Source of the DNA: Maritimibacter sp.
Lineage (GTDB): Bacteria; Pseudomonadota; Alphaproteobacteria; Rhodobacterales; Rhodobacteraceae
Direction: 5' to 3'
Assembly: GCA_003520545.1 (NCBI GenBank)
Contig: DOUP01000009.1
Span: 1-31,821, forward strand
Length of the DNA: 31,821 bases
Under the pieces are notes generated by a model. That model did no database searches, was not told where the DNA came from, and was given only the letters and a program-made list of their open reading frames with translations. Numbering within the stretch: the first letter of the stretch is position 1; each line of letters opens with the position of its first letter. Made by a program: the position numbers and the translations under genes. This document shows, piece by piece, positions 16,474-23,607 of this stretch.

Positions 16474-16572
16474 TCCAGCCGGAGGTTTTTATGCCTTTGA
16501 CATGTATCAATTCGCTTGCGATCCAACTGTTGCATAAGCATCCTTGAATGCGAACAGGCAGGAGGACCTTCC

Positions 16573-17127
16573 ATGAGTGAAGCTGTCGAACTGGATATCG
16601 GAGAAGACAAATCGCTGCTTCTTCTGGATGACGATGAGCCGTTCCTGAAACGGTTGGCGCGGGCGATGGAAAAGCGTGGGTTTTCAGTTGAAACCGCCGA
16701 GAGCGTCGCGGAAGGGCGTGCAATCGCGACGGCGCGACCACCCGCATTTGCGGTCGTGGATCTGCGGCTCGGTGATGGCAACGGGCTCGATGTCGTCGAG
16801 GTGATTCACGAGCGTCGGCCGGATGCGCGTGTCGTTGTCCTGACCGGCTATGGCGCGATTGCGACCGCTGTCGCAGCGGTGAAAATCGGGGCGAACGACT
16901 ATTTGTCGAAGCCTGCGGATGCCGATGATATCGCGAAAGCGCTTCTGAACCATGGCGATGATCTTCCGCCACCGCCGGAGAACCCGATGTCTGCGGACCG
17001 GGTGCGGTGGGAGCATATCCAGCGCGTCTATGAACAGTGCGACCGCAACGTGTCCGAGACCGCGCGGCGGCTCAATATGCACCGTCGGACGCTTCAGCGC
17101 ATCCTGGCCAAACGATCCCCGAAATAG
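16573..17127 (+). CDS. regA: Response regulator RegA/PrrA
   Basis: A 184-residue global redox response regulator, the same length as known RegA proteins. I start at the ATG at 16573 (MSEAVELDIG), with GGAGG 8 bases upstream, not at an in-frame codon 57 bp earlier. The receiver domain has the acid pair LLLDDDEPF (about 19-21), phospho-acceptor Asp63 in VVDLRLGDG, Thr91 and Lys113. A proline-rich linker (LPPPPENP, 131-138) precedes a Fis-type helix-turn-helix (about 158-179, NVSETARRLNMHRRTLQRIL). RegA controls photosynthesis, carbon and nitrogen fixation, respiration and hydrogenase genes in relatives. A TTGACA hexamer at 16497-16502 may be part of its own promoter in the 99-bp gap after senC. 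Confidence 0.96.
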   Translation: MSEAVELDIGEDKSLLLLDDDEPFLKRLARAMEKRGFSVETAESVAEGRAIATARPPAFAVVDLRLGDGNGLDVVEVIHERRPDARVVVLTGYGAIATAVAAVKIGANDYLSKPADADDIAKALLNHGDDLPPPPENPMSADRVRWEHIQRVYEQCDRNVSETARRLNMHRRTLQRILAKRSPK

Positions 17128-17139
17128 CGGGTCACGAAG

Positions 17140-17183
17140 CATATGAATTCCATATGAATCGCATATGATTTCCATATGACTCG
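17140..17183 (+). repeat. Four 11-bp tandem repeats with CATATG cores and nested mini-ORFs
   Basis: CATATG occurs at 17140, 17151, 17162 and 17173, exactly 11 bp apart, in the units catatgaattc, catatgaatcg, catatgatttc and catatgactcg. Each of the first three ATGs opens a 4-codon ORF (MNSI, MNRI, MISI) whose TGA stop overlaps the next ATG; the fourth ATG (17176) starts the lipoprotein gene. The 11-bp period is one DNA turn, so the palindromic cores also lie on one face of the helix. Confidence 0.9.
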
Positions 17184-17520
17184 AAGTGTGTTTTTGCTCC
17201 TTTTCCTCGCCGCCTGCGGAACCACGGGCGGCGATGGCATATCCCGGAGCTCTGCCAGAACCGGCGTGACCTTTGCCCCGGATGCGTCTGGGCTGGCCGT
17301 CGCGGGGCGCAGTCAGCGCATTGATTTCGGTCGCTCCCCGCGCGGCGTGGTTCAGGTCATGGACCGGGAAAAGGGCGATCACCGCGATCTTGGTCTTGCC
17401 GGTTGTCCGACGGGAGTCGTTCAACAGCTTGCCTGGGATGATCTGGTCCTGACTTTCGGGCGGGAGCGGTTCGTGGGCTGGAAGACCGCTGGAGCCCGAG
17501 CCGGTCAGACCTGTGCCTGA
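17176..17520 (+). CDS. Small lipoprotein of unknown function
   Basis: A 114-residue protein with a short lipoprotein signal (MTRSVFLLLFLAACG, lipidation at Cys14), so it should sit in the envelope. The mature part is basic and glycine-rich with two cysteines (in AGCPTG and at QTCA), which could form a disulfide; FGRSPRGVVQVMDR and WDDLVLTFGRERFVGW look like strands of a compact domain. I do not recognise a family. Its 3' end overlaps the convergent LysR gene by 16 bp. The start is the last ATG of the 11-bp repeat ladder; no ribosome site is seen directly before it, because the repeats fill that space. Confidence 0.72.
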   Translation: MTRSVFLLLFLAACGTTGGDGISRSSARTGVTFAPDASGLAVAGRSQRIDFGRSPRGVVQVMDREKGDHRDLGLAGCPTGVVQQLAWDDLVLTFGRERFVGWKTAGARAGQTCA

Positions 17521-18395
17521 TCCGCTTTTGCGGTGCGTTTGAGCCACGCACGAAATGCCTTGGCGCCGGGGGACAGAACGCCCGGCCGGGTGACGATGTA
17601 ATAGCCCAATCCTTCTGGATCGCCCTCGTAGAGCACCGCCAGATTGCCCGCGTCGATGTCCGGCTGAACCAAGGTGCGCGCCTGGATCGACAGGCCCAGG
17701 CCAGCCCGCACCGCGGAGAGCGTCATGCCGTTGGTCGCCATGTCCTGGGCGCCCACCTCTTCGAAGTTGACGCCGATGGTCCGGCCCCAGACCCGTTGTT
17801 CATTCGCGGCTGTCGAAAAGAACCAATCGCTGGATGACAGCTTTCCGAGCTCTTCAAGCGACGTCGCCTTGGTATAGGATGGTGCCGCGACCACGACGAA
17901 ACGGCTGAGCGCGAGTGGTTCGCTGTCCAACCCCGGCCAATCTCCGCGTCCGAATCGGATGGCGATGTCGATTCCGTCGCGACGCATGTCGACAAGCGAT
18001 GTCGAGGGGGCGAGGCGGACGTCCACCTCCGGGTGCGCCGCCCAGAAGCTGCCCATCCGCGGCATGATCCAGCTTTCGGCAAAACTCGGGGTGAGCGTCA
18101 CGGTTACCGGGCGTTGCGTGGTGCGGTCGAGCACCGCACTGACCCCTTCTTCGATCCGGGCGAAGCCATCGCTCAGCGCTTCCGCCAGCAGACCGCCCGC
18201 TTCGGTCAACCGCATGCTTTGTCCGTCTCGGCTGGCCAGCGGTTCGCCAAAATGTGTCTCTAACGCACGTAAATGCTGCGCAATGGCCGCGTGAGTCACG
18301 TTCAGCTCCCGCGCGGCGGATGACAGCGTGCCCTGTCGTGCCAGGGCGTCGAATGCGCGCAGGGCGGCAAGGGAAGGGATGCGGGACCAGTCCAT
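17505..18395 (-). CDS. LysR-family transcriptional regulator (GcvA-like)
   Basis: A 296-residue LysR regulator. The winged helix-turn-helix is at about 5-65 (LAALRAFDALARQGTLSSAARELNVTHAAIAQHL, split here by family consensus), followed by a linker helix and a periplasmic-binding-type effector domain (about 90-290) starting PVTVTLTPSFAESWIMPRM. The opening IPSLAALRAFDA is typical of the GcvA/VtlR-like subgroup. It is divergent from the 54-residue gene at 18496 with 100 bp between the starts, so that gene is a natural candidate target. The C-terminus converges on the lipoprotein gene with a 16-bp overlap. Effector unknown. Confidence 0.9.
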   Translation of the reverse strand: MDWSRIPSLAALRAFDALARQGTLSSAARELNVTHAAIAQHLRALETHFGEPLASRDGQSMRLTEAGGLLAEALSDGFARIEEGVSAVLDRTTQRPVTVTLTPSFAESWIMPRMGSFWAAHPEVDVRLAPSTSLVDMRRDGIDIAIRFGRGDWPGLDSEPLALSRFVVVAAPSYTKATSLEELGKLSSSDWFFSTAANEQRVWGRTIGVNFEEVGAQDMATNGMTLSAVRAGLGLSIQARTLVQPDIDAGNLAVLYEGDPEGLGYYIVTRPGVLSPGAKAFRAWLKRTAKADQAQV

Positions 18396-18495
18396 ACCTG
18401 ACTGTTAGCACAACTTACATCTTTGAAACATTAGAAACTGGAGCGACTCGGGGACAAGCGGCATGTTGAGGACAGAAACGCGAAGGAGAACCGCA

Positions 18496-18660
18496 ATGCT
18501 TGGAATCATGAACCACGTCATCCGCCATGCGACCGGCGCCGACGGTCGCGTCGAAACGAAATTCAATCGGGAATACCACATTCGCCACGAAGAATTGGTG
18601 CGCCGCCGGGAAGAAGAGGCGGAACTTTATCGTCAGCTTCGCCGCCGCGTCAGCCTTTGA
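18496..18660 (+). CDS. Small charged protein of unknown function
   Basis: A 54-residue protein. I start at the ATG at 18496 because AAGGAG lies 8 bases upstream; an in-frame ATG at 18463 has none. The sequence begins MLGIMNHVIRHATG and is then dominated by Arg and Glu (ELVRRREEEAELYRQLRRR), which predicts a single charged helix. There is no signal or membrane segment. It is divergent from a GcvA/VtlR-like LysR gene and ends in a strong terminator. In Brucella a related regulator (VtlR) controls small DUF1127 proteins of this size; this protein is not clearly DUF1127, so the parallel is only suggestive. Confidence 0.7.
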   Translation: MLGIMNHVIRHATGADGRVETKFNREYHIRHEELVRRREEEAELYRQLRRRVSL

Positions 18661-18690
18661 ACGACCCAAGGACCTTCCCTGTCCTGACTT

Positions 18691-18722
18691 CCCCGCCAAG
18701 TCATACTTGGCGGGGCATTTTT
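18691..18722 (+). terminator. Terminator after the 54-residue gene
   Basis: A perfect 10-bp stem CCCCGCCAAG / CTTGGCGGGG with loop TCATA, followed by CATTTTT. The T tract overlaps the stop codon region of the convergent HD-hydrolase gene. Confidence 0.88.
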
Positions 18723-19317
18723 ACATCTGGGCGAGCAAGTCATTGAAACGGGTAATGAAATCATGTCGAACTTCGATCGGAGGACGCGGCGCGATGGAGA
18801 TGTCAGCCACCAGTCCTTCGTCCGGGTGGCCAAAGAACCTGTCCGATTCCAGTATCGAGAACCCCGCGATCTGCGTGGCTTCAAGCCACGCCGACACCCG
18901 ATCCGCGCGTTTGATCGCCTTCTTCACCGTCACGGGCACCTTGGCGGGCAACCCGTAGCGAATATGGATGGCTGCCTGAAGCCGGTCGTCAAGCTCGCCG
19001 TAGCCGGGACCAACGGCGGCTTTCACGGGCGAGATCATATCGCCAATCACGTATTCCGGGCCGTCATGGAGCAGTGCGGCGAGCCGCCATTTGACCGGCG
19101 TTTTCGGATTCATGCGACCAAACAGATCTTCGACCAGGAGCGAGTGTTCGGCCACCGAATAGGCAAAGTCCCCCATCGTTTGCCCGTTCCAGCGCGCGAC
19201 AAAAGCGAGCCCGTGCGCAATGTCCTCGATCTCGATATCGACCGGCGTGGGGTCGAGCAGGTCGAGACGGCGACCCGATAACATGCGCTGCCATGCGCGG
19301 GGCGGTTCTTTGGCCAT
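18721..19317 (-). CDS. HD-domain hydrolase (YfbR-like 5'-nucleotidase family)
   Basis: A 198-residue HD-superfamily protein; related YfbR enzymes remove phosphate from deoxynucleoside 5'-monophosphates. I start at the ATG at 19317 (MAKEPPRAWQ), which has TGAGGA about 9 bases upstream; the frame continues upstream into the neighbouring gene's shadow. The metal ligands are visible: His35 (or a nearby residue), His58 in VAEHSLLV, His84-Asp85 in ALLHDGPEYV and Asp139 in KRADRVSAW. It is 34 bp downstream of the FkbM-type gene in the same direction. The nucleotidase activity is from the family; the true substrate is not shown. Confidence 0.85.
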   Translation of the reverse strand: MAKEPPRAWQRMLSGRRLDLLDPTPVDIEIEDIAHGLAFVARWNGQTMGDFAYSVAEHSLLVEDLFGRMNPKTPVKWRLAALLHDGPEYVIGDMISPVKAAVGPGYGELDDRLQAAIHIRYGLPAKVPVTVKKAIKRADRVSAWLEATQIAGFSILESDRFFGHPDEGLVADISIAPRPPIEVRHDFITRFNDLLAQM

Positions 19318-19351
19318 GTCAGTTGTCCTCAAGTCTGCGCGGCATTTTGAT

Positions 19352-20050
19352 CTAGCCGTCTGTTTTTGTCTGCACCTTACGTCCCAAGGGCAAGAACGCG
19401 CGGTTCCCATGCACCTGGATGACACGGTCGTAACGCTCGCTCCCGAATGTCTCAATCAACCAGAGAACATCCTCGAAATCTTCGAGAATGACGATAGGAT
19501 TGCAGCGCTCGATGATGCCTTTGGCGCCGAGCAGGGCCTTTTTCTCATGGCCTTCGACGTCGAGTTGCAGAATCGAGACATGGCGATCCTCCGGGATCAT
19601 ATCGTCAAGGCGCACAGATTTGACCGACGTGATCCCTTTGCCAGGGGCTTTCACCATATGGGAGTGACCGCCGAGCGCTTCGCCATCCGGGTTGTGCGTT
19701 CGGAACAGAAGCTCGCCCGCACCATTGGAGACGGCCGCATTCGTCAAAGACACGTTCGAAAGCCCGTTGAGGTCGATGGTTCTTGTCGCATGGGCAAAGC
19801 TTTCGGGGTTTGGTTCAAATGCCCAAATCCGGGCGTCTTCTGCCAGGCTGGATGAGAGGGCGGGTAAGAAATCACCGAAAAACGTCCCGGCATGAACGAT
19901 GTCGCCCGACCCGACCTCGCGGCGCATGAAGGCGATGGTCCGAGGCTCATAGACATCTCCCGATTTCACCTTTTTGACCGCGGGCCGCGCGTCCAATCCA
20001 TCCGGGACGGAATATCGACCGTACTCGTTTTCGTAATAATTCTGTGCCAT
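19352..20050 (-). CDS. FkbM-family SAM-dependent methyltransferase
   Basis: A 232-residue methyltransferase of the FkbM type, a family that O-methylates sugars and other small molecules or surface glycans. I choose the ATG at 20050 (MAQNYYENEYG); an in-frame TTG lies 36 bp upstream and the ribosome site is weak in both cases. Motif I is IVHAGTFFGDF (51-61), motif II is WAFEPNPESF (76-85), and the LQLDVEGHEKKALLGAKG segment is the FkbM hallmark. It is divergent from ahcY, 107 bp apart, and upstream of the HD hydrolase. SAH made by it is a substrate of AhcY, a link that may be incidental. Confidence 0.87.
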   Translation of the reverse strand: MAQNYYENEYGRYSVPDGLDARPAVKKVKSGDVYEPRTIAFMRREVGSGDIVHAGTFFGDFLPALSSSLAEDARIWAFEPNPESFAHATRTIDLNGLSNVSLTNAAVSNGAGELLFRTHNPDGEALGGHSHMVKAPGKGITSVKSVRLDDMIPEDRHVSILQLDVEGHEKKALLGAKGIIERCNPIVILEDFEDVLWLIETFGSERYDRVIQVHGNRAFLPLGRKVQTKTDG

Positions 20051-20157
20051 GCGGCAAGAAAGGCCCGATGCTTCCTGCCAAGTCAATCTGCCTTACGTTG
20101 CGCAGAATGGCCTGCGATGGTAGCTAGCGGCCAAACATCAATTGGACGGAGAGACCC

Positions 20158-21552
20158 GTGACTCAAGATTACATCGTGAAGGACATTTCGCTCGCCGAGT
20201 TTGGCCGCAAGGAGCTGGATATTGCCGAGACGGAAATGCCGGGCCTGATGGCTCTGCGCGAAGAATATGGCGAGGCGAAGCCGCTGAAAGGCGCGCGGAT
20301 TGCCGGGTCGCTCCACATGACGATCCAGACCGCCGTTCTGATCGAAACGCTGGTCGCGTTGGGCGCGGATGTGCGTTGGGCGTCGTGCAACATCTTCTCG
20401 ACCCAGGACCACGCCGCCGCTGCGATTGCCGCGGGCGGAACGCCGGTGTTCGCGGTGAAAGGCGAGACGCTGGAAGAATACTGGGATTACGCCGACCGCA
20501 TCTTCATGTTCGAAGAAGGCGGCTGCAACATGATCCTCGACGACGGTGGCGACGCGACCATGTATATCCTTCTGGGTGCGCGCGTCGAAGCCGGTGAAAC
20601 GGACCTGATCGAAACGCCGCATTCGGAAGAAGAGGAATACCTCTTCGCCCAGATCAAGAAGCGTCTGGCGGCCAGCCCCGGCTGGTTCACCAAGCAGCGC
20701 GACATGATCAAAGGCGTGTCCGAAGAAACAACGACCGGCGTGCACCGTCTGTATGAGCTGATGAAACAGGGCCAACTGCCCTTCCCGGCGATCAATGTGA
20801 ACGACTCTGTCACCAAGTCGAAGTTCGACAACAAGTATGGCTGCAAGGAATCGCTCGTCGATGGTATCCGCCGTGCGACCGACACCATGATGGCCGGCAA
20901 GGTTGCCGTGGTCTGCGGCTATGGTGACGTGGGCAAAGGGTCCGCTGCGTCGCTGCGTGGTGCTGGCGCCCGTGTGAAGGTGACCGAGATCGACCCGATC
21001 TGCGCGCTTCAGGCGGCGATGGACGGGTTCGAGGTGGTGACGCTCGAAGACGTGGTCGCAACGGCCGACATCTTCATTACCACCACCGGCAACAAGGACA
21101 TCATCCGGATCGAGCATATGCGCGCGATGAAGGATATGGCCATCGTCGGCAACATCGGCCACTTCGACAACGAGATTCAGGTCGCGAGCCTGAAGAACCA
21201 CAAGTGGACCAACATCAAGGACCAGGTGGACATGATCGAGATGCCCTCGGGCAATCGCATCATCCTGCTGTCCGAGGGGCGTCTTCTGAACCTTGGCAAC
21301 GCGACCGGCCACCCGTCCTTCGTGATGTCGGCGTCGTTTACCAACCAGGTTCTCGCCCAGATCGAGCTTTGGACCCGCGGCGAGGATTACGGCAAGGAAG
21401 TTTACATCCTGCCCAAACATCTCGACGAAAAGGTCGCGATGCTGCACCTGGATCGGATCGGCGTGAAGCTGTCCAAACTGACCCCGGAGCAGGCCAGCTA
21501 TATCGGGGTGACGGTGGACGGCCCCTATAAGCCGGAGCATTACCGCTACTGA
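20158..21552 (+). CDS. ahcY: Adenosylhomocysteinase (S-adenosyl-L-homocysteine hydrolase)
   Basis: A 464-residue NAD-dependent cytoplasmic enzyme that splits SAH into adenosine and homocysteine, relieving product inhibition of methyltransferases. The start is a GTG at 20158 with GGAGAG 7 bases upstream. Diagnostic motifs are SCNIFSTQDHAAAAIA, the substrate lysine/aspartate segment TKSKFDNKYGCKESL, the NAD-binding loop VCGYGDVGKGSAASL, and the C-terminal YKPEHYRY, whose Lys/Tyr reach the partner's NAD site in the tetramer. The length fits the longer bacterial/plant type with the roughly 40-residue insertion. It is a single-gene unit closed by a strong terminator. Confidence 0.98.
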   Translation: MTQDYIVKDISLAEFGRKELDIAETEMPGLMALREEYGEAKPLKGARIAGSLHMTIQTAVLIETLVALGADVRWASCNIFSTQDHAAAAIAAGGTPVFAVKGETLEEYWDYADRIFMFEEGGCNMILDDGGDATMYILLGARVEAGETDLIETPHSEEEEYLFAQIKKRLAASPGWFTKQRDMIKGVSEETTTGVHRLYELMKQGQLPFPAINVNDSVTKSKFDNKYGCKESLVDGIRRATDTMMAGKVAVVCGYGDVGKGSAASLRGAGARVKVTEIDPICALQAAMDGFEVVTLEDVVATADIFITTTGNKDIIRIEHMRAMKDMAIVGNIGHFDNEIQVASLKNHKWTNIKDQVDMIEMPSGNRIILLSEGRLLNLGNATGHPSFVMSASFTNQVLAQIELWTRGEDYGKEVYILPKHLDEKVAMLHLDRIGVKLSKLTPEQASYIGVTVDGPYKPEHYRY

Positions 21553-21595
21553 TCCGAACCCGGTTCCAGGTTTCTTGAAACGGGTCTGATATTCG

Positions 21596-21631
21596 CGGCG
21601 TCGCAGAGTGTATTCTGCGGCGCCGTTTTTT
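21596..21631 (+). terminator. Terminator after ahcY
   Basis: A 12-bp stem CGGCGTCGCAGA / TCTGCGGCGCCG (one G-U) with loop GTGTAT, followed by TTTTTT. Confidence 0.9.
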
Positions 21632-21687
21632 ATTCTCTTATTTTCAGTTACTTAACCGAATGGTGCCAGTTTCCGCCTATTGGGGGA

Positions 21688-21728
21688 TTGGCCATTTTTC
21701 GCCGGATCACGGGCCCGTGACTGGCCAA
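21688..21728. repeat. Nested inverted repeats upstream of the PRC-barrel gene
   Basis: In the 272-bp gap after ahcY, TTGGCCA (21688-21694) and TGGCCAA (21722-21728) flank a perfect 14-bp palindrome TCACGGGCCCGTGA (21707-21720). The two dyads are not concentric. The site lies 97 bp before the PRC-barrel start and could be an operator or a leader-RNA structure. The rest of the gap shows only the ahcY terminator and the ribosome site AAAGGAGG (21811-21818). Confidence 0.45.
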
Positions 21729-21824
21729 AAACCGCCACCACCGCGCCGATGCCGCGATGCAGCGGGAACGGAAACCCGCCTCACCGGTTGGGGTCGCAGT
21801 ACGTGACCATAAAGGAGGCACGCT

Positions 21825-22475
21825 ATGAAACTGAAAAATCTCATGATGAGCGCGGGCGCTGCTGCCCTGATTGCTGGCGGAAGTGCATATGCGCAGGATA
21901 AAACCACAGAAGCGACCGACGCTCCCGCAATGTCCGAAGCCCAGGAGGACATGGGCAACTCCATGACCGGAATCGAGGATGCGACGGGCACCACCGGCGA
22001 AATGTACGGTGAAACGACGGGCGATGTGGCCGCTGCTGCCCCGATGTTTACCTCGATAGAGGAAATGACGGTCGGTGATGTGATCGGCTACGTGGCTTAT
22101 GATCCGAAAGGCGACCGGATAGGTGATATTGACTACGTCATAGACCGGGACGGCGAAGCTCAAGCCGTGATCGGCATCGGTGGCTTCTTGGGTCTGGGCG
22201 AATACACGGTCGCCTTGCCGCTGTCGGACTTCGAACTGCGTGACGACGGCATGTCGTTCGAACTGGCGACCGACAAGGAAACCTTGAAGAAAAAGCCGGA
22301 GATCGACGAAGCCAGCATCGAAAGTGTCCAGCCGGATGTGGAAGTTTCGCAGCTGATCGTGTCGACGGACACGCCGTCCGACGCCGAGACGGACGCGGCT
22401 GGCGGGTCGGATGCTCAGGCCACGGAAGAGCCGATGGAAGAGACCGACATGGAAGACGAGACTGAAACCCAGTAA
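21825..22475 (+). CDS. Secreted PRC-barrel domain protein
   Basis: A 216-residue exported protein. A Sec signal (1-23, ending SAYA, cut before QDKT) is followed by a low-complexity acidic, Met/Thr-rich stretch (24-72), then a PRC-barrel (about 75-160: MTVGDVIGYVAYDPKGDRIGD, then VIGIGGFLGLGEYTVALPLSDFEL), then a very acidic disordered tail (170-216). PRC-barrels are small beta modules in photosynthetic reaction-centre H subunits and RimM; free secreted versions are common in alphaproteobacteria and often stress-induced, but without a defined role. It has a near-perfect ribosome site, suggesting high translation. Confidence 0.85.
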   Translation: MKLKNLMMSAGAAALIAGGSAYAQDKTTEATDAPAMSEAQEDMGNSMTGIEDATGTTGEMYGETTGDVAAAAPMFTSIEEMTVGDVIGYVAYDPKGDRIGDIDYVIDRDGEAQAVIGIGGFLGLGEYTVALPLSDFELRDDGMSFELATDKETLKKKPEIDEASIESVQPDVEVSQLIVSTDTPSDAETDAAGGSDAQATEEPMEETDMEDETETQ

Positions 22476-22500
22476 ATCGGCGTTCCAGGAAAATGACGGC

Positions 22501-22522
22501 AGGCGCGTCTTCGGGCGCGCCT
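22501..22522 (+). terminator. Stable UUCG-capped hairpin, possible terminator
   Basis: A 9-bp stem AGGCGCGTC / GGCGCGCCT (one G-U) capped by a C(UUCG)G tetraloop, between the PRC-barrel gene and the reductase. There is no real T tract after it (CTTGCATG), so it may act as a 3' stabiliser or weak terminator. Confidence 0.5.
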
Positions 22523-22576
22523 CTTGCATGTTCGGTGGGTCCGACACAGGATCGCGCGCAACGATGGAGGTGCGGA

Positions 22577-23554
22577 ATGCGCGTGGTGGTTTACGGGGCC
22601 GGGGCGATCGGCGGAACGGTGGCGGCGGCCCTGGCGCGCTCCGGGCAAGAGGTCGTGGCGATTGCGCGGGGCGAACAATTGGCTGCGATCCGGGAAAGCG
22701 GGCTACAGGTCCGCACGCCGCAAGAAACATTTTCGCAGACATTCGAAGCCGTGGAAACGCCGGATCAGGCCGGAATAGACACTGATTCCGTGATACTGCT
22801 TGCCATGAAAGGCCAGCACACAGCGCACGCGCTTGAAGACTTGCGGGCAGCGGGCGTGACCGATCAGCCGATCTTCTGTCTTCAGAACGGGGTGAGCAAC
22901 GAGCCCCGTGCGCTACGCTTCTTTCCCAACGTGCATGGCGTCACCGTCATGATGCCCGCGATCTTCCTCAGACCTGGCGAGACTGTGGTTCAAAGTCTTC
23001 CGAAGCTGGGCCTGTTCTACATCGGTCGTTTTCCCGGCGGGCACGACGACGTGGACCTCTCACTGGCTGAGGCGTTGACCGAAGCCGGGATCGCGGCGTT
23101 CGTCAAAGACGACGTGATGGCCAGCAAGTATGGCAAGCTTCTCATGAACCTTTCGAACGTGGTTGGCGCCGCGCTGGGACAAGATGCGCCGGAAGGCGAT
23201 GCGCTTCGAGAGGCCGCGAAAGCCGAAGCGCGTGCGGTTTATGATGCGGCGGGGATTGCCTGGGAGGACGTCGGAATGGATCATCCGGACCGCAAGGCCT
23301 ACATGAACTGGACCAGGATACCCGGTGTGGAAACCGTGGGCACGTCGACCGCGCAAAGCCTTGCCAGAGGCACGGGATCGGTCGAAACAGATTGGCTGAA
23401 TGGGGAAATCGCTTACCTCGGGCGTCTCCACGGCGTTCCGGTTCCGGTCAATGCGGCGCTCACCCGTGTGGGCGCCCAGATGGCGCTGGAGGGACGCGAA
23501 ATCGGGTCGGTCCCGCTCAACGACATCGAAGCCATGATCAAAGCAAGCTCGTAA
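22577..23554 (+). CDS. Ketopantoate reductase family protein (PanE/ApbA)
   Basis: A 325-residue NADPH-dependent 2-ketoacid reductase-like protein. PanE converts ketopantoate to pantoate in coenzyme A synthesis, though many paralogues act on other substrates. The start at 22577 (MRVVVYGAGAIGG) has GGAGG 7 bases upstream; the frame extends 84 bp upstream without a signal. The Rossmann motif YGAGAIGG is at 6-13. LLAMKGQHTAHAL and LQNGVSN match the NADP-domain motifs, and MASKYGKLLMNLSN carries the catalytic-type lysine and asparagine. The 102-bp gap to the PRC-barrel gene holds a stable hairpin. I leave the symbol blank because paralogues are frequent. Confidence 0.87.
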   Translation: MRVVVYGAGAIGGTVAAALARSGQEVVAIARGEQLAAIRESGLQVRTPQETFSQTFEAVETPDQAGIDTDSVILLAMKGQHTAHALEDLRAAGVTDQPIFCLQNGVSNEPRALRFFPNVHGVTVMMPAIFLRPGETVVQSLPKLGLFYIGRFPGGHDDVDLSLAEALTEAGIAAFVKDDVMASKYGKLLMNLSNVVGAALGQDAPEGDALREAAKAEARAVYDAAGIAWEDVGMDHPDRKAYMNWTRIPGVETVGTSTAQSLARGTGSVETDWLNGEIAYLGRLHGVPVPVNAALTRVGAQMALEGREIGSVPLNDIEAMIKASS

Positions 23555-23558
23555 CGAA

Positions 23559-23586
23559 AAACGCCGCCCCGAATGGAGCGGCGTTT
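23559..23586. terminator. Bidirectional terminator between convergent genes
   Basis: AAACGCCGC / GCGGCGTTT, a 9-bp stem with a 10-base loop that can pair further (CC-gaat-GG). An A run precedes it (plus strand) and TTT follows. It serves both the reductase and the Kbp gene. Confidence 0.8.
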
Positions 23587-23607
23587 CGCGCTGTATCAGA
23601 CCCTGTT

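Noticed and set aside
17140..17183. CRISPR array
   Set aside because: Repeats are 11 bp in head-to-tail contact with no unique spacers and no cas genes.
20051..20157. SAH or SAM-type riboswitch in front of ahcY
   Set aside because: Some bacteria control ahcY this way, so I looked for the conserved core and a pseudoknot or terminator; I found only a short GGCC-flanked segment and no convincing structure.
20083..21540. A 485-codon open frame on the minus strand opposite ahcY
   Set aside because: It is the antisense shadow of a highly conserved, confidently assigned gene in GC-rich DNA; its translation is His/Arg/Asp-rich with no recognisable domain.
21648..22742. A 364-codon minus-strand frame across the PRC-barrel gene
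   Set aside because: The plus-strand gene has a signal peptide, domain and strong ribosome site; the opposite frame has none of these and crosses the intergenic palindrome and hairpin.
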